Shown: piece after piece, positions 34,901-46,600 of the stretch
How positions within the stretch are numbered: position 1 is the first letter of the stretch
How the letters are laid out: each line of letters opens with the position of its first letter
NCBI RefSeq assembly: GCF_019925205.1
Contig: NC_083568.1
Span: forward strand, 17,482,393 to 17,546,392
DNA length: 64,000 nt
DNA from: Metopolophium dirhodum
Taxonomy: Eukaryota; Arthropoda; Insecta; Hemiptera; Aphididae
Direction of reading: 5' to 3'
Translations under genes and position numbers: made by a program
Notes under the pieces: model-generated
Databases searched by the model: none
Seen by the model: the letters and a program-made list of their open reading frames with translations, nothing else
What the model was told of the DNA's origin: nothing

Positions 34901-37755
34901 ATACACTTAAAATTGAATGCACATATTATACAACCAATCAATGAAAACATGTATAAGTTATAATAAATGTATTTGATATAGACATAATGACATCACGTCA
35001 TATAATATGAATTTAATTAAAAAACATCAAAGATTATTATTTGTATGTAAGTACCTGCTCCTGCATATCATATAAAATATACAATAATATTCATATTCTT
35101 GGGATTAAAATAATTGTATGCACAGGATATAATACTAATTGTAATAGATAGTTTCGTTGTTTTATAACAATCTATATACGTTTATTAGTAGGTATAGAGT
35201 ACGTGTGCCTGTGACAATAATCATTATCGGAACTAAATAAAAGAACAACTCTGTAGACTGTAAGGAGAAAGCCAATTCTAATAATTCTATGCGTTCAAAT
35301 ATTGGCAGCAAATTGGATGTTGTGCGATAAGGATACATTTTCGTAAACGTGATAAAAATGTCTTATAACTATAGGCTTTATCGAACCGATAAATTGTGAA
35401 GAAATATAATATAATATTTGTGACAATATAACACGCTATGTCGGTCTGAATTTTAAATTCAAGTCAAAACTCGATTTTTAAAATATTCACGTGTAACGAT
35501 GACGATGATATAGAAAACATAAGGTATCACAAAATGTTATATAATATTTATAAGCCATCATATACAGAACAGTAGAACACACTGATACAGTAAGACTAGA
35601 AGTATTATTTAATTCTGATAAAAACCGATATCGATACGACTTACAAAATAATCGGACAAGCAGGGGTTATACTAGAAAACATATTTTCTATTTTATTTTT
35701 CTCATTATTTTGGAAATGATACGCATATACACGTCATATTCTTATTACTGTTTAGCCATTTAGGAAGTCCTCGCAGCATCAGAACTTTGTTTCAAGTTTC
35801 CTGCACGAGCTTCTCCAGCTGTAGAAATAAAATGGTTATGAACGCTTACCTCGACATCGCACAGCGTAGTGCTACCATCTAAGGATGACGTGGCCAATAT
35901 GGTCGCATCTCCGTTAAAATGTACACCAGTCACCATGTACTTATGGTGTGTAAGTGGCGAATAAGATTTTTCCTCGAAACCGTCTCCGGATCGCCATTCC
36001 CACACGCTCACCGTCCGGTCACTGCGACAATAGTAATATATGGCAATAATTGTCAATCATTATTGTTCGTGACATTTATTGAACAAAAAATGGACAATAT
36101 TATATTACCTAATAATTATTATATTACCTACTATTTAATAATATGGTTTAAATACAAGTTTGATAACTCTTGGTGTTTGTATATATAGTCATATAGATAT
36201 CGTATTGTCTGTAATCTAAATAATCACAGGTCAGCTGCATAGTATGACGATCTAACTTAAACAGCGCTGATCACGTTTCAGAGAACGCGCTTTGTTTTAT
36301 TTATTTATAAAATGTCTAAACGCGATGTAAAATATATTAATATAATATTATTATGTGTGAACGGGTCGTCGGTTCATTACAACCAATGTAATACACGTCA
36401 TAACAAAGATCTTTTCTAAATGAAAACAGATAACTATATCAATATAAAAATCATCGAAGCGCTCTATAATGACATCACGAACTAATAATGAAACGTTTAC
36501 ACACGATTCATGGCAAGGTATATATAATATATTTATATTTGTATTTGTATTTATTTATTTATTTATTTATTTATTTATTATAATTTAGAAAACTGATCAG
36601 TAAATTCAAAAAAAAAATTTTAATTTACCATTTTTAACCAATAAACGGATTCGTGATTTATAGTGGTTAATAGTTGGTTTTTGCTAAAATAAAAACCGTT
36701 TTTCACGCGTCGTTATATTTTATGTAAGTATACTTCTTGTTTGATGTTGAGCACAGTATAATTTGCTATTATTCATAGACACGTGGGGGTAAATAATAAA
36801 ATCAAGTGTCCAGCTGATTATTCTAAGAAATAATTTGTCTATTACTCTATTCCACTTTATATTATTGTAAACTAAAACATTTGTTATCATAAAATACAAT
36901 GATTTATGTCTCCAACATTTTTTATAAAACTTTTATTTGAATTATTTTTATTCTACTCTGCGTTCAATACATCAAAATCTTTATGGACCGAAAAATTAGA
37001 GTAAAATATTTTTTTAATTAAGTACTCATCATCAATGAAGTATAAATATTATGAAATATTAATATATTATATACCTATATACTATATTATATTGTAAGAG
37101 CCTAAAGTAGGTATTACATCATGTCTATTATTAGCTAAATTTACTATAGTAAACGAAAAAAGGTACTTTCAAAAAGACTACGTACAGACTCGGTAGCCTT
37201 AAAATCTTTTAGCACGCATTGAGTTCCGGGTAGTTTTAAAGTACCGGCCCACTAATGTTGAAACTTAAAGTATAAGACTAATTGAGTACGTCATATTTAA
37301 ATACTGAGTCCCGTCAAACTTTATAAAAAAATATTGTACGGTTGATTATATATTTTACTCAAATTATGTAACCCTATGACTCAAATAGTATATATTTTAT
37401 TTATACCTGCGCGGAACTCAATTAGTGTATTTTCCCGTCCAAGTACGGGGACTAAATTAGTATGCACCGTTCAAAAAAGTATACACGGGGGAGCTTCGAC
37501 CCTCGCGCAGCCCAGCGCTTGAGTCCGGCCTCGTTTTTAATATATATTATATACTATGTTACAATACATATATTATTATATATACGGACTTGAGCACCTA
37601 ATACAACAAAAATGGCCTTACCTAGACCCGACGGCCAGATGATATCTTTTTGAAAAACAACATTTGGTCACGTCACTGGCGTGCCTGCGAATGGTCTGGA
37701 TACGTTTGGCGGCGACGGGGACGTTCGCGGCGCAGGTGGTGGCGGCCGAGGACAT
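16930..37755 (-). CDS. WDSUB1-like protein with two WD40 propellers and a U-box (probable E3 ubiquitin ligase)
   Basis: Seventeen exons join in one frame of 807 codons: 37622-37755, 35850-36021, 33862-34007, 31698-31912, 26706-26929, 24885-24987, 24546-24625, 24298-24440, 23526-23697, 22470-22612, 21693-21892, 20504-20712, 19481-19571, 18887-18960, 18394-18436, 17401-17520, 16930-17084. Residues about 25-358 hold seven WD blades (for example SMDKTTRIWQ, SNDKSVIVWD); 375-702 hold seven more (DKTVRIWHF, STSLDKTARIWQ, SLDKALYLWNL). Residues about 738-805 form a U-box beginning DEFICPITQQIFRDPVICSD, which recruits E2 enzymes. Human WDSUB1 (about 476 residues) has one propeller, a SAM domain and the U-box; here the propeller is doubled and only a ~30-residue linker replaces SAM. 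The exon 10/11 join is ambiguous: 22466/21888 gives the same length and changes one residue. Exon 8 has a splice acceptor and no start of its own, arguing against two genes. Substrates are unknown. Confidence 0.9.
17590..18390. other. Intron 15 of the WDSUB1-like gene
   Basis: This is intronic DNA between exon 15 (18394) and exon 16 (17520). An 87-codon minus-strand frame at 18126-18389 shows no family resemblance and no SAM-like helices. I see nothing else in it. Confidence 0.5.
19720..19835. repeat. Tandem duplication of a ~58-bp unit
   Basis: Two adjacent copies share TATTACGATCTGCATTTAAAG and the preceding TTATTACAAAAGAAGG, with one or two differences. It lies within intron 12 of the WDSUB1-like gene. 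Confidence 0.85.
22690..23510. mobile_element. MITE with GGTGATTCAC terminal repeats (copy 2), filling WDSUB1-like intron 9
   Basis: The left end GGGGTGATTCGCCAAGCA (about 22697) and the right end, read on the minus strand from about 23505 as CAGTGATTCACCAACCATG, are inverted repeats of the same family as the element at 447-1013. Interior blocks such as TCTCATTTGAAAAACA are shared. The element occupies about 820 of the 913 bases of the intron between exons 9 and 10, leaving roughly 15 bases to the donor and about 80 to the acceptor. Confidence 0.75.
25740..26000 (+). pseudogene. Possible scrap of a TTF-type zinc-finger (hAT transposase) gene
   Basis: Within intron 5 of the WDSUB1-like gene a plus-strand frame includes WYSYHKQKSTNLYCLTCLLL near 25906-25965, resembling the W-YS-K-LYC-PC-LF pattern of TTF zinc fingers at the N-terminus of hAT-family proteins. 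The rest is unconvincing and no ends were found. Confidence 0.3.
27176..28597. repeat. 1.45 kb interspersed repeat, copy 2, in WDSUB1-like intron 4
   Basis: It aligns by eye with 2749-4204 over almost its whole length, from GTGGATGTCGCTCTGCTGT to CTTCGCTCAGAATC, in the same orientation. A segment corresponding to part of the second internal unit (around 3755-3800 of copy 1) is shortened near 28200. The high similarity implies a common recent source. Confidence 0.85.
28706..28845. repeat. Inverted right-end fragment of the 1.45 kb repeat
   Basis: TTTTAGATTCTGAGCGAAGC followed by a T-rich block and AGGACAGTAAAA is the reverse complement of the right end of copy 2. With the copy 2 right end it forms an inverted repeat of about 40 bases separated by about 110 bases. 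Confidence 0.75.
29131..31507 (+). mobile_element. Mutator-like element (MULE) with 9-bp target duplication
   Basis: Ends GGGTAGAACACGATTCCACA (left) and, on the minus strand from 31507, GGGAAGAATACGATTCCGCA are inverted repeats. GAGTTATAG flanks the element on both sides (29122-29130 and 31508-31516), the 9-bp duplication typical of MULEs. The motif GATTCCGCACGTT recurs in each subterminal region. Two partial copies of a ~50-base unit beginning GTAATGACGGCTCACTA lie near 31241 and 31294. It carries a broken transposase gene and sits in intron 4 of the WDSUB1-like gene, antisense to that gene. Confidence 0.92.
29665..31214 (+). pseudogene. MULE transposase with FLYWCH zinc finger, frameshifted
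   Basis: From the ATG at 29665 an open frame runs to 30345. Its N-terminus has a FLYWCH-type finger (NTCKYRHIRQRNDGKVKWRC, then C and EHKHTL). The catalytic core follows with DDIFIDGTFEYAP, containing the first acidic residue of the DDE triad. After an extra T near 30330 the frame shifts and continues LPDKCEETY, then HVDFEKAAHEAAKTMFPG with the second acidic residue, then GCRFHLGQAWWRK with the C/H pair characteristic of MULE transposases. A short intron (about 30539-30611) is plausible. A second frame break lies near 30715 before VEEGFLELMSTCPNE, and a third near 31055. The likely end is TAA at 31212-31214 (GKKLY-stop). The enzyme is dead as read, but losses are few, so the insertion is not ancient. 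Confidence 0.88.
32879..33137. mobile_element. Short MITE with AAGGGTGGCC ends (copy A)
   Basis: The left end CAAGGGTGGCCAAACCACGA and the right end, read on the minus strand as CAAGAGTGGTCAGCTATAAG, are imperfect inverted repeats. The same family, inverted, occupies about 57778-58060. The ends resemble hAT (CAGGGGTGG), but I could not confirm a target duplication here. Confidence 0.65.
33656..33852. mobile_element. Tigger-like MITE with a poly-G tract
   Basis: The left end CAGTAAAACTTCCATATTAT and the right end ATTACGGAAGTTTCACTG are imperfect inverted repeats; the right end is followed by TA. A run of about 18 G lies inside at 33691-33708. It lies within intron 3, just outside exon 3 of the WDSUB1-like gene (exon end 33862). 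Confidence 0.6.
34010..35849. other. Intron 2 of the WDSUB1-like gene
   Basis: AT-rich intronic DNA without protein-like frames. I saw no transposon ends in it. Confidence 0.5.
36530..36581. repeat. (TTTA)n microsatellite
   Basis: Repeated TATTTG then TTTA units, inside intron 1 of the WDSUB1-like gene. Confidence 0.75.
37140..37520. repeat. Block with scattered ATTGAGTYCC motifs
   Basis: Related motifs in both orientations (CATTGAGTTCCGG near 37218, ACTGAGTCCCG near 37304, GGAACTCAATTAG near 37424, CTTGAGTCCGG near 37520) echo the three GAATTGAGTCC copies at 5479-5560. It lies in intron 1 of the WDSUB1-like gene about 100 bases from exon 1. It is probably part of an old interspersed repeat. 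Confidence 0.4.
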
Positions 37756-37759
37756 GACG

Positions 37760-40700
37760 GCTTGGCGCAAAGGCCGTGACTGCACGAACAAATGCTATAC
37801 AGAGCGCACGTATGACGCGTGTGGTATATTATATTAATAATAATAATTATTATATATATGTCAGTATGGAGTGCCTGCTGCAGGTCAACGGCGGCGTATC
37901 GTCGCTAGGCATTATATTATTATTATAGGCTTGTACGACGACATCACGCAACTACCTGCTACTGAATATCGTGTAAAATTATTATACGACCGACAATACC
38001 TGCACACATTTATTATTAATTCCGACTTGGTGGTGGCTTATTTATACCGCGTGGTGTGCTATATAATATCAATATGTAATATTATAATAGCGATGTCACA
38101 CAACTACACCGCCTCGGGTGATGTATAACTTACAAGAAGACATAAATAATTAATATCGAAATTCGACGGTATATATAGGGTTTGGGGTGTAACAGGATGA
38201 TAATATCGTGACATATTATTTAAACGTAAAAAGGCACGTAGGTAATTATTTCAATGTAAAACTGTCAAATTCTCGAGGTACACTCAACACTCTGCTATAT
38301 AACACGTGTAATATACGCATACTAATTTTTAAAAATACCGTCAATAACAAAACTACTGTACGTCGTGGTCTCGTCGAAAATATTAAATAAGCAATTTCTG
38401 GGAAAAAAAGTCAAAAATTTTGTTTAAAAAAATGTTGTACTTACCTATTTAATATTTTAAATACAAAATATAATAATAAGTATTTGAAATATGTATATCT
38501 AAAAGTATTTAAATATTTAACAAGTATGAATGTAACACGTAACATATTGTACTATTGCAGTGAAGTGCCGAAGAAGGGTTTTTTGATCCAATTGCCTATC
38601 AAGTCTAAAGTGGGTGGATGTGTGATAACTGTTAAAAATACAAAAATGTATGATGTAGTAAGTTTGCACTTTGGTACCCGTAAAAAATACCACCTCATTC
38701 TTAAAATAGACTAGTACCTATTTGTTTTAAGACGTAATTTCTTCATTCAAGGCCATAAACGAGACGATTTTATACATACTTTTACCTCATCTGCCAGAGT
38801 ATAACCGATAGCATACATTTATGTATAACAATTAAGAATAACTAATTTCTACTACATATTATTATTATAATCTGTAGGTAACCAATAAAATTAGAATTTT
38901 GAAAAATCCTGTCTTAGTACGTGGTGGTTCGAAGGTACTGTCAAAACGTCATATCTCTGACTGGTCTCTAGCCATTTTATGCACCACATTGATCAGTCAC
39001 TTATAGGACACGTTCGATTATATATATAGATAACAATGTTATTTTTTTCTCTAAAAATATTAAATATAAGACATAAAGATCCATATTTTGGGTAGGTGGG
39101 TCCTTAATTGTTTGTCTTGCCTCAAGTTTAAAAATTGTTCAGCACGCCACTAAACTATTATAACCGTATTTTTCAATTGGTTAAATTATTATGACATTTC
39201 AACTGTTGACACATTATATTTCACTACACATTTTGTCTACCTCTCGTCGCCTTGTCGAACCAGACGAACATAGTACCTGTATAATATTATGTGCGATATA
39301 GTTTGTTTTCTACAAAAACGGTATAGTCAAGGTAAACATTATATTATAATATATTTTTTCTACCACTGAAAAGAGAGTAAGATACCATTAGTTTTCATAT
39401 ATTTAAAAAAGTTTTTTTACTTTTATAGTGACGTGAAATATACTATTATGTAAAATATACAGGATGATTCACCAATCATTCTCACCTCCCTTTTACTTCA
39501 ATAATGCAGTTAATATTTGATTTTTTGAATTTTTAAATATACTTACTTAAAGGTGCTCTGTGGAGGTATAATATTTGTATATTATAAATGTATAACGTAC
39601 TTACATGATGTTTGTTCCTAGTAGATATATTTATGAATAGTTAATATATATATGTGATATGGTCTATTATATTTATGTACTTGTCTTCGAGTTCATCTGT
39701 TCGTGTTTTAAAAATTAATATTAGTAATAATACTTTAACTAAAAAAATATAAGCCAATGAGTAATTACTTCTAAGAGGTTTTTAATATTTTATGCATTTT
39801 AGACGAGAATCACCTTGACCGTCCAATAAATAATCAACAAATAACAATCAATATTGGTTATAACTTATAGGGAAGGTTAATGTTAATAACTCAACATCTT
39901 TTAAACCATAGTAAGTAGCAATAAGAGTTTTGTTAATGCTACTGAAATTAGTCTTAAGGCATTATTATTATTGCACAATTCTGACCGGTGATAGTCTCAT
40001 AAGTCATAATATTATGCGTTACCTGTTGGCTGCTAATACAGTATTAATTAAATTATTTTTATTTTTATTATCGTCTTTAGATCGGATTGCCGATATTATT
40101 ATATAATGTGTAGGTATATTTACTATTATTTTAGACAAAAGAGCATATTTTTAAAAATGTTCTCTATTTTATCAGTTTCTGTAACATGAATTTATTTGAT
40201 TCATTTTTAAATACTTATAAGTTATAACCATTCTACACTGTAGTTATTTATATAAATTTTTGCTAATTTTTGAATTTAATCATTGATTTTACTTTTTACA
40301 ACACAAGAATATTATTATGTAATTTGAAATACCTACATTATATAATAAATTAATAAATATAACATAATTTGCATAACCTTTTTCAAATATCTTTCAATTT
40401 TAAGAATATACAATAGGCTACTTAGGTAGGTACGCGGTATATTTTATATAATAAATATTATAAACTAAACTATAATTTATACATTTTATTTTTTAAATTT
40501 CATTAAATATTTGATACTGGTGTATAACGACGTATTATATGATTATATATGAAAATTGTGAATATCAATAATATTATAATCTATTACAGAACACGTATTC
40601 TGCCTTGGATGTTCGTGTTTCTAACTCAGTACTATTAATAAATGCAGCAAACGAATTAATAGCCGTTTTTAATGTTTTTACGCGAATTAGGATTATTAAC

Positions 40701-43400
40701 TTCGACGTAGTTATCCTTAAAATGTAACTACTCTAGAACGCCATTATTTGACCATACCAACTACCAAAAAATGTTGCATGTTCAATTAAAATGTATAATC
40801 TAAACAGCTCTTGCCGATATTAATCCCTTCGGGCTCATATTCCAAACAGCAGCTAATTGTTTATGTAAAAATAAGGTCGTGTAATATATATTATATAATG
40901 GCACTGTATGATAGCAGTGTGTACGTCCCAAAAGTCCCATATCACCCCGAACACCAACGTACTACCTGACAGTTATCTATAATACAATTCAAATTTTATT
41001 TTTCATAGTAATTAGTAATACTTTAAAACATTTAAAAAAAAGATTAATTAAAAATAGCTATTTATTCTTACTTTTCTTACTTTTTTTATTAGTAAACTAA
41101 TACATAACATTTAAAATAAATTAAAAATGTTAAGTAGTAAAATAAAATTACCCCTTTAAGTAAACGATGGGGGAACTGAGTTATTATACGTTTATTTTAA
41201 GTTCTTAAACAAAAATTATAGTATAGTGAATTAAAGTCTTCTTAACAACCATTTAATAACAATAAAATTGTTATTTATTAGATAATTAGTAATTACTAAA
41301 TGTCTAAATAGTATAGTATTAGGTATTAAAGGGCGTATATATAATATATAATATGATATACTATATATATAAATTATAATTGAACCCATGCGATTACATA
41401 ACTGTGTTTACGTTTTAAGAAAAAATTATGATTTTACTTTTTAGCCTGAAATATGTATTTGTGGTATGCAGTTACATAGGCATGCGATTAAAATACAAGC
41501 ACATTTATTATAATTATTTAATCGTTGCTTGAACATAATAATATTATACCTGTCACCATCAAATCTACACATCGTATACCATAATTTAACACTCTTATCC
41601 TACTGGTGCAACATTTATTGCGTATTCGTCCCACAATAACCAATAACGATATTACTATTTTCATTTAGAATATAGGTCATAACGTTCCATAAATACGATG
41701 CTTTTACGTTAACTAGTCAAAAAAATAATAATAATTAATCATAATAGATAATACTTGCATAAAATGCCTAAAGTAAATAGTAAATATATTTATTAAAATG
41801 TAGGTAGGTATACTGTTAAATGTATAAGAAGCGACTCTCAACATTTTTAATAGAACGCCCACGATATTTACGTAATAAATATAATGTTTTATGTTTTTTT
41901 AATCCACTCACCGTAAAGTCGTAACTTATTGTAATCGAATAATGCATTTTCAGCACAATTTCAGACTTCTTGACACAATATCTCCACCGCAACGTAAGCA
42001 CGATCAGCTTTGAAAAAAAACTACCTATAACAAAAAACACTCAATGATAATCCTTGCGAATAATAATCGAACAAGTTTGGAGTTTAAATTGATTATTATG
42101 TATCTAGAATCTTCCCATTGTATTAACTAAGTTTTTTATAGTTATTTTTTTTTTCAATTTAACTAAGAAAAGCAACTTTTGTTTATACAATTATTATACA
42201 TAATACCTACTATTATTTATTCCAATATAAATAAGTTATTCCGTAATCGTATAACGATGATAACAGTTATATTGTTATATATACTGATTTGGGTGATATA
42301 CAGTCATATATTGCATTTCAATAACCCTTTAAATATACCGTTAAATGTATAAACAACCGTAATATATAACGTGTTGGGAATTGACAACGACTGAATATAT
42401 AATATACGTATAGGACCTACAGTCCAATGTATTTTTATTCCATAATATTGTATACAATTAATTTGTAAAATGAATCTCATAATATCATTTACTTGTTCGA
42501 CATATTATAAAATAAATATCTCAACTGTTTATAGATTTTTAAATAAATAATAGTAGTATAATTTAATATTTTATTATAGTTAATTTGTTCTTATTATTGT
42601 TTTTGCAATGTTTTTTAATGTTTTAATATTAGATATCAATATTTTTACTGTGTTTAATATATTATTAATTATACTTACACTTATACTTATATCGTATTAT
42701 CGTATACGATATACCTACCTACTTATACTTATACTTAATGTATTTTCAATTGTATATTTGGAAACAGAACTAGCAATTAATAATTTTTTTGCAATAAAAA
42801 TAAACGACACGAATATCAGTATACAGTAATTTATATTAAAATAAAATAATAGTTTTCAACTCCTCTAAAAATCTAACTGTATAAGATCTTTTATTTTTTA
42901 AGTATATTCTGGAATCTTATCTGTATAACCTAAGCAAACAATTTAAAAGTACAACTTCAAAATAATGGTCAATTTTAAAACTTGTTGTTTAATTATAACA
43001 ATATTATTACTTTTTCATATATTTTAAAGTTTTACATTACAGTGGAAAACAAAATACTTTGTATAAAACGAGTGAATTTTGTATTATGAAGGTAGGTAGG
43101 TATATTAGTATTCAACTTTTGAAAACGCATTCCATTCACTGCCATGTTATATACTCGGGCGCATTTCACATCAAACTTGTTCATAATAAAGTAAACCTCA
43201 TTATGTTTGATACTAAATCAATCGTCATAGTATAATAATATCGAAACAAGTTATTATTCAACGTTATTAAAATAGTTTAATGATTAAAATATTATATTTT
43301 ATTATTTTGTGCAAACCGTATAATATTAATATAGAAGTAACGACGGAAACACGTCATACACACGTTTTTCCACCCCCTTATAGAGCCAATATCATAATAA
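37760..43400. other. Intergenic region between divergent WDSUB1-like and cuticular protein genes
   Basis: A moderately GC-rich patch just upstream of the WDSUB1-like start (37756-37880) is its likely promoter/5' UTR. The remainder is AT-rich. A single end of the GGTGATTCAC MITE family (GATGATTCACCAATCATTCT) lies near 39462. The 76-codon plus-strand frame near 38484 shows no recognisable domain. No gene is supported. Confidence 0.5.
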
Positions 43401-43409
43401 TGATGATAG

Positions 43410-43649
43410 TAATAATAATAATAATAATGGCGCTGTGGAAGAAAACATGTATAGGTAGTAGGGGACGTCTTGTCTCGACAGTCTGCTCGTCTTGACACGT
43501 CTGTTGCTGTTAACTGAGTGCAGTGCACATTATCTCGTCTCTCACGCCACATATATCTTATACCTGCACTCCTGTTAGGACACCTGGAGCTTCTATTGAA
43601 AAACATTATACATATTTCGTCGTCTTCAAGCACGTCACGCGTTTATAAT
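43410..43649 (+). promoter_or_regulatory. Probable promoter/5' UTR of the cuticular protein gene
   Basis: A less AT-rich, CpG-containing block lies immediately before the ATG at 43650 and contrasts with its surroundings. It includes GAGTGCAGTGCACATTA, a loose initiator-like site. No clear TATA box position could be fixed, so the transcription start is not called. Confidence 0.4.
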
Positions 43650-46600
43650 ATGGCCACGGCATTCGTAAGTACTACCTTTTAATAATAAACATTTTTTTCT
43701 TTAATATTATTATTATTTTAACAAACGTTATAATTATTTGGATAAAAAAAAACTAATTCGTAATATAGATCATATAGGTGCATTGTACAAAAACTTCCCA
43801 TATAGGAAAGCTTTATAATTCGTTATAAGTTTGTTAACATGAAAAAAATATATTTACAGCTTCGAATTACAAGAAATACATTATATGCACACTACTTTGT
43901 GTGATTTTTTTATGCAATTTATATATTGTTTTATCAAATGACAACCACCCTTTTTATTGTAAATTGTTAAGGAGATGATTTTTTAGATCACGCATATAAA
44001 TCACCGAAAGGAGGATAAATCCTCAGTGGTGAGTTGGGGCATTTTATTGTATTTAGCAATGTGATTATCTGGATGATAAATTATTATCAATATTATTATA
44101 CCGAAATTTGAACTAATAGTTTCTGAATTATTAAACGTTAAGTAGGTAGTTTATTTTATAATTATAGTAATTAATTACAATTTTTTTATTTGTAAACATT
44201 TTACGAGTATAATTAGTACAAAACTAAATATTATATATATTTTATATAAAATAATTGTTGAAAACTAGGTATAGTCTTTAGTGAATAGAAAGTACATAAA
44301 GTTTAGTAACTCAAAAACTATACTTGTTTGAATTTTGACTTGCGTAGGTACCTATTTTAAAAAAAAATCATCCAATTAACAATTTACAGTTATAAATTTG
44401 GTGTATACCACAATGAGTACTACTTGTTAAATGGTAAAAAAATCTGAGCATTAAAAACATGATATTTAAGTATACTTAAACATTTTAAAAATCAGAATTT
44501 GAATAATTGCAATATTATAGGATAAAAGTGGGATGAGCATGCTTGTGTAATAATCCTGTATGTACAATTTACACACCAAGAGGATTATGTTGTAATAATT
44601 TAACTAATTTTAAATTCAATAGTAGACAATTTTAAAATTTAAAAGTTCTTTTATATTATAAACCGCATATAGTTTTTACTTTTAACGCGATAAGAGATAT
44701 AATTTAGCATCCAATGGAACGAATAGGCAATATGTTTAGGCATACCTAGATACATTTTTTTTTATAAAAGTAAACACATGTGTATTTACTGTACATTATG
44801 TAGAAAATCCCATTTGTATATTGAACATTAATTGCATCACTGACTTATCACTTATGATGTTTTATATGCATACAATGTTCTAAAAGGCATTGTGACATAT
44901 TCATATTTGTAAGAACTATTACTATAATATAACTATACAACTCATGTATTAGTATATTGAATATTTTAAATATACCTATTTTACGTTATTTACTAAGTTA
45001 TATCTGGAAACAAGCCAATAAAAGTTTTTAAAAAATGTATATGTACCTATATAGGTAGGTACAAAATATATACAACTTCTAATTGAATTCTATTAATTTG
45101 TATTAGTATCCACCGATCTATTGTTTTATTTTCAACGAATTAACAGTTAAGTCAGTTAGCATATTAATGTTTTATGTATTAGATATAAAAAAAATTCCCA
45201 AGTAAAAAAGAAAAATATTAAAATAATATTAACATTTATTTGTATTGTTTTGATTTACTCATGTTAGTTTCACGTAGACATATAAGGATTATACAACTGA
45301 CAATTATGTTTATTTTGTTCATAAAGCAAATTAATTAAAATTACAAAATATCTTTTATGAATTAATTAGCATGAAATTCAAGTATATTTTGTTTTTATAA
45401 ATATTAAACGTAGACAATAAAAAACTGTTAACTAATTAAAATAATGATTTTACATTGTAATACTTTTACTCTTATCTAAAATTATATTACATTTACTTTA
45501 TTCCAATTGTTTGAAGAAAAAAAAATTAAAACTTTAAAATCTAATAGTTTCGAATGTGAATTTATCGATTATCAAAAAAAAAAAAAAAAACAAAAAAACT
45601 ATCATAGCTGGTACATATTTATAGATGAGTTTCAGGCGTATTAATTTTAAAACGATTTATGACTTCAATCGACATAAACAAACGAGTTGAACTTGGCACG
45701 ACTATTCGAGGTCAATTAATTTTCGGTAATCACACTCAAAGAAAATATGAAAACATCATTAAGGAGCGTGTAATGTCCTATGCGTTTTATAGGTACACCA
45801 TATCAATAGACCGATCGCAGTTTTTCTTTTCATCGTCGAAGGTCAATCTTGCTTTTGAAAAATATATTATATTATATACGTTCAACCCTGGTGGCTCGTT
45901 ATATTATTTTTTTACACCGTATATACTATATACGCGTACAATATATATACATGTATATATACTTAAATATATATTATATACACGTCGTTCAACCTTGACA
46001 ATGCAAATTCAATGCAAAATAATATTATTATTGTATGTAAGAAAAATAAGGACTGTATACGCATTCAAACACAATATATTATAATAATGTGTACACAGCG
46101 TATAAATTTCAATTATTTCAAAAAACGTAGTCATCGTTATAATCTGGTTTACATACGTCAACTGTACATGGACTGAGACTAAAGTGTTTATATTGATATA
46201 TTTTTATACGGGTAGGTACTATAGCTGTACTTATATAATAATATACACGCCGGACGAGCAATAGTCCCGTTAGCGATTGTAAATGGTCACGAAATTCAAT
46301 ATTTTTTACACTTCAAGACTGTACAACACCAAAATAAATCGAAACAGTACTCAGCGTGTATACTGTAAATAATAAGGAGAATATAACCTTTATATTATTA
46401 TTGGATGGGTTATATACGATCACAAGCATTTTATTCAGTAGGTAACTGATCAATTAAAAAATACACATGTTTAAAATAAAATCGCATAGGTACCAAATCG
46501 GTAAAGAAATTTATCAAATAAAATAAATGGTCTTTTATTGTTGTCGAATTATAAAACCTATTTAATTTATCCTTATAAATACCTACCGTATTAAATAACA

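Noticed and set aside
24298..37755. Two separate WD-repeat genes (37.8-24.5 kb and 24.4-16.9 kb)
   Set aside because: Exon 7 has a good donor and no stop, exon 8 has a good acceptor and is open from its first base in the required phase, and all 17 exons sum to an uninterrupted 808 codons including the stop.
38484..38714. Plus-strand 76-codon frame in the intergenic region
   Set aside because: No recognisable domain, no clear splice partners, and a length expected by chance.
45659..46084. Plus-strand 141-codon frame
   Set aside because: The translation is rich in Ile/Tyr from AT-rich TAT/ATA runs, has no domain, and overlaps the start of a non-coding tandem duplication.
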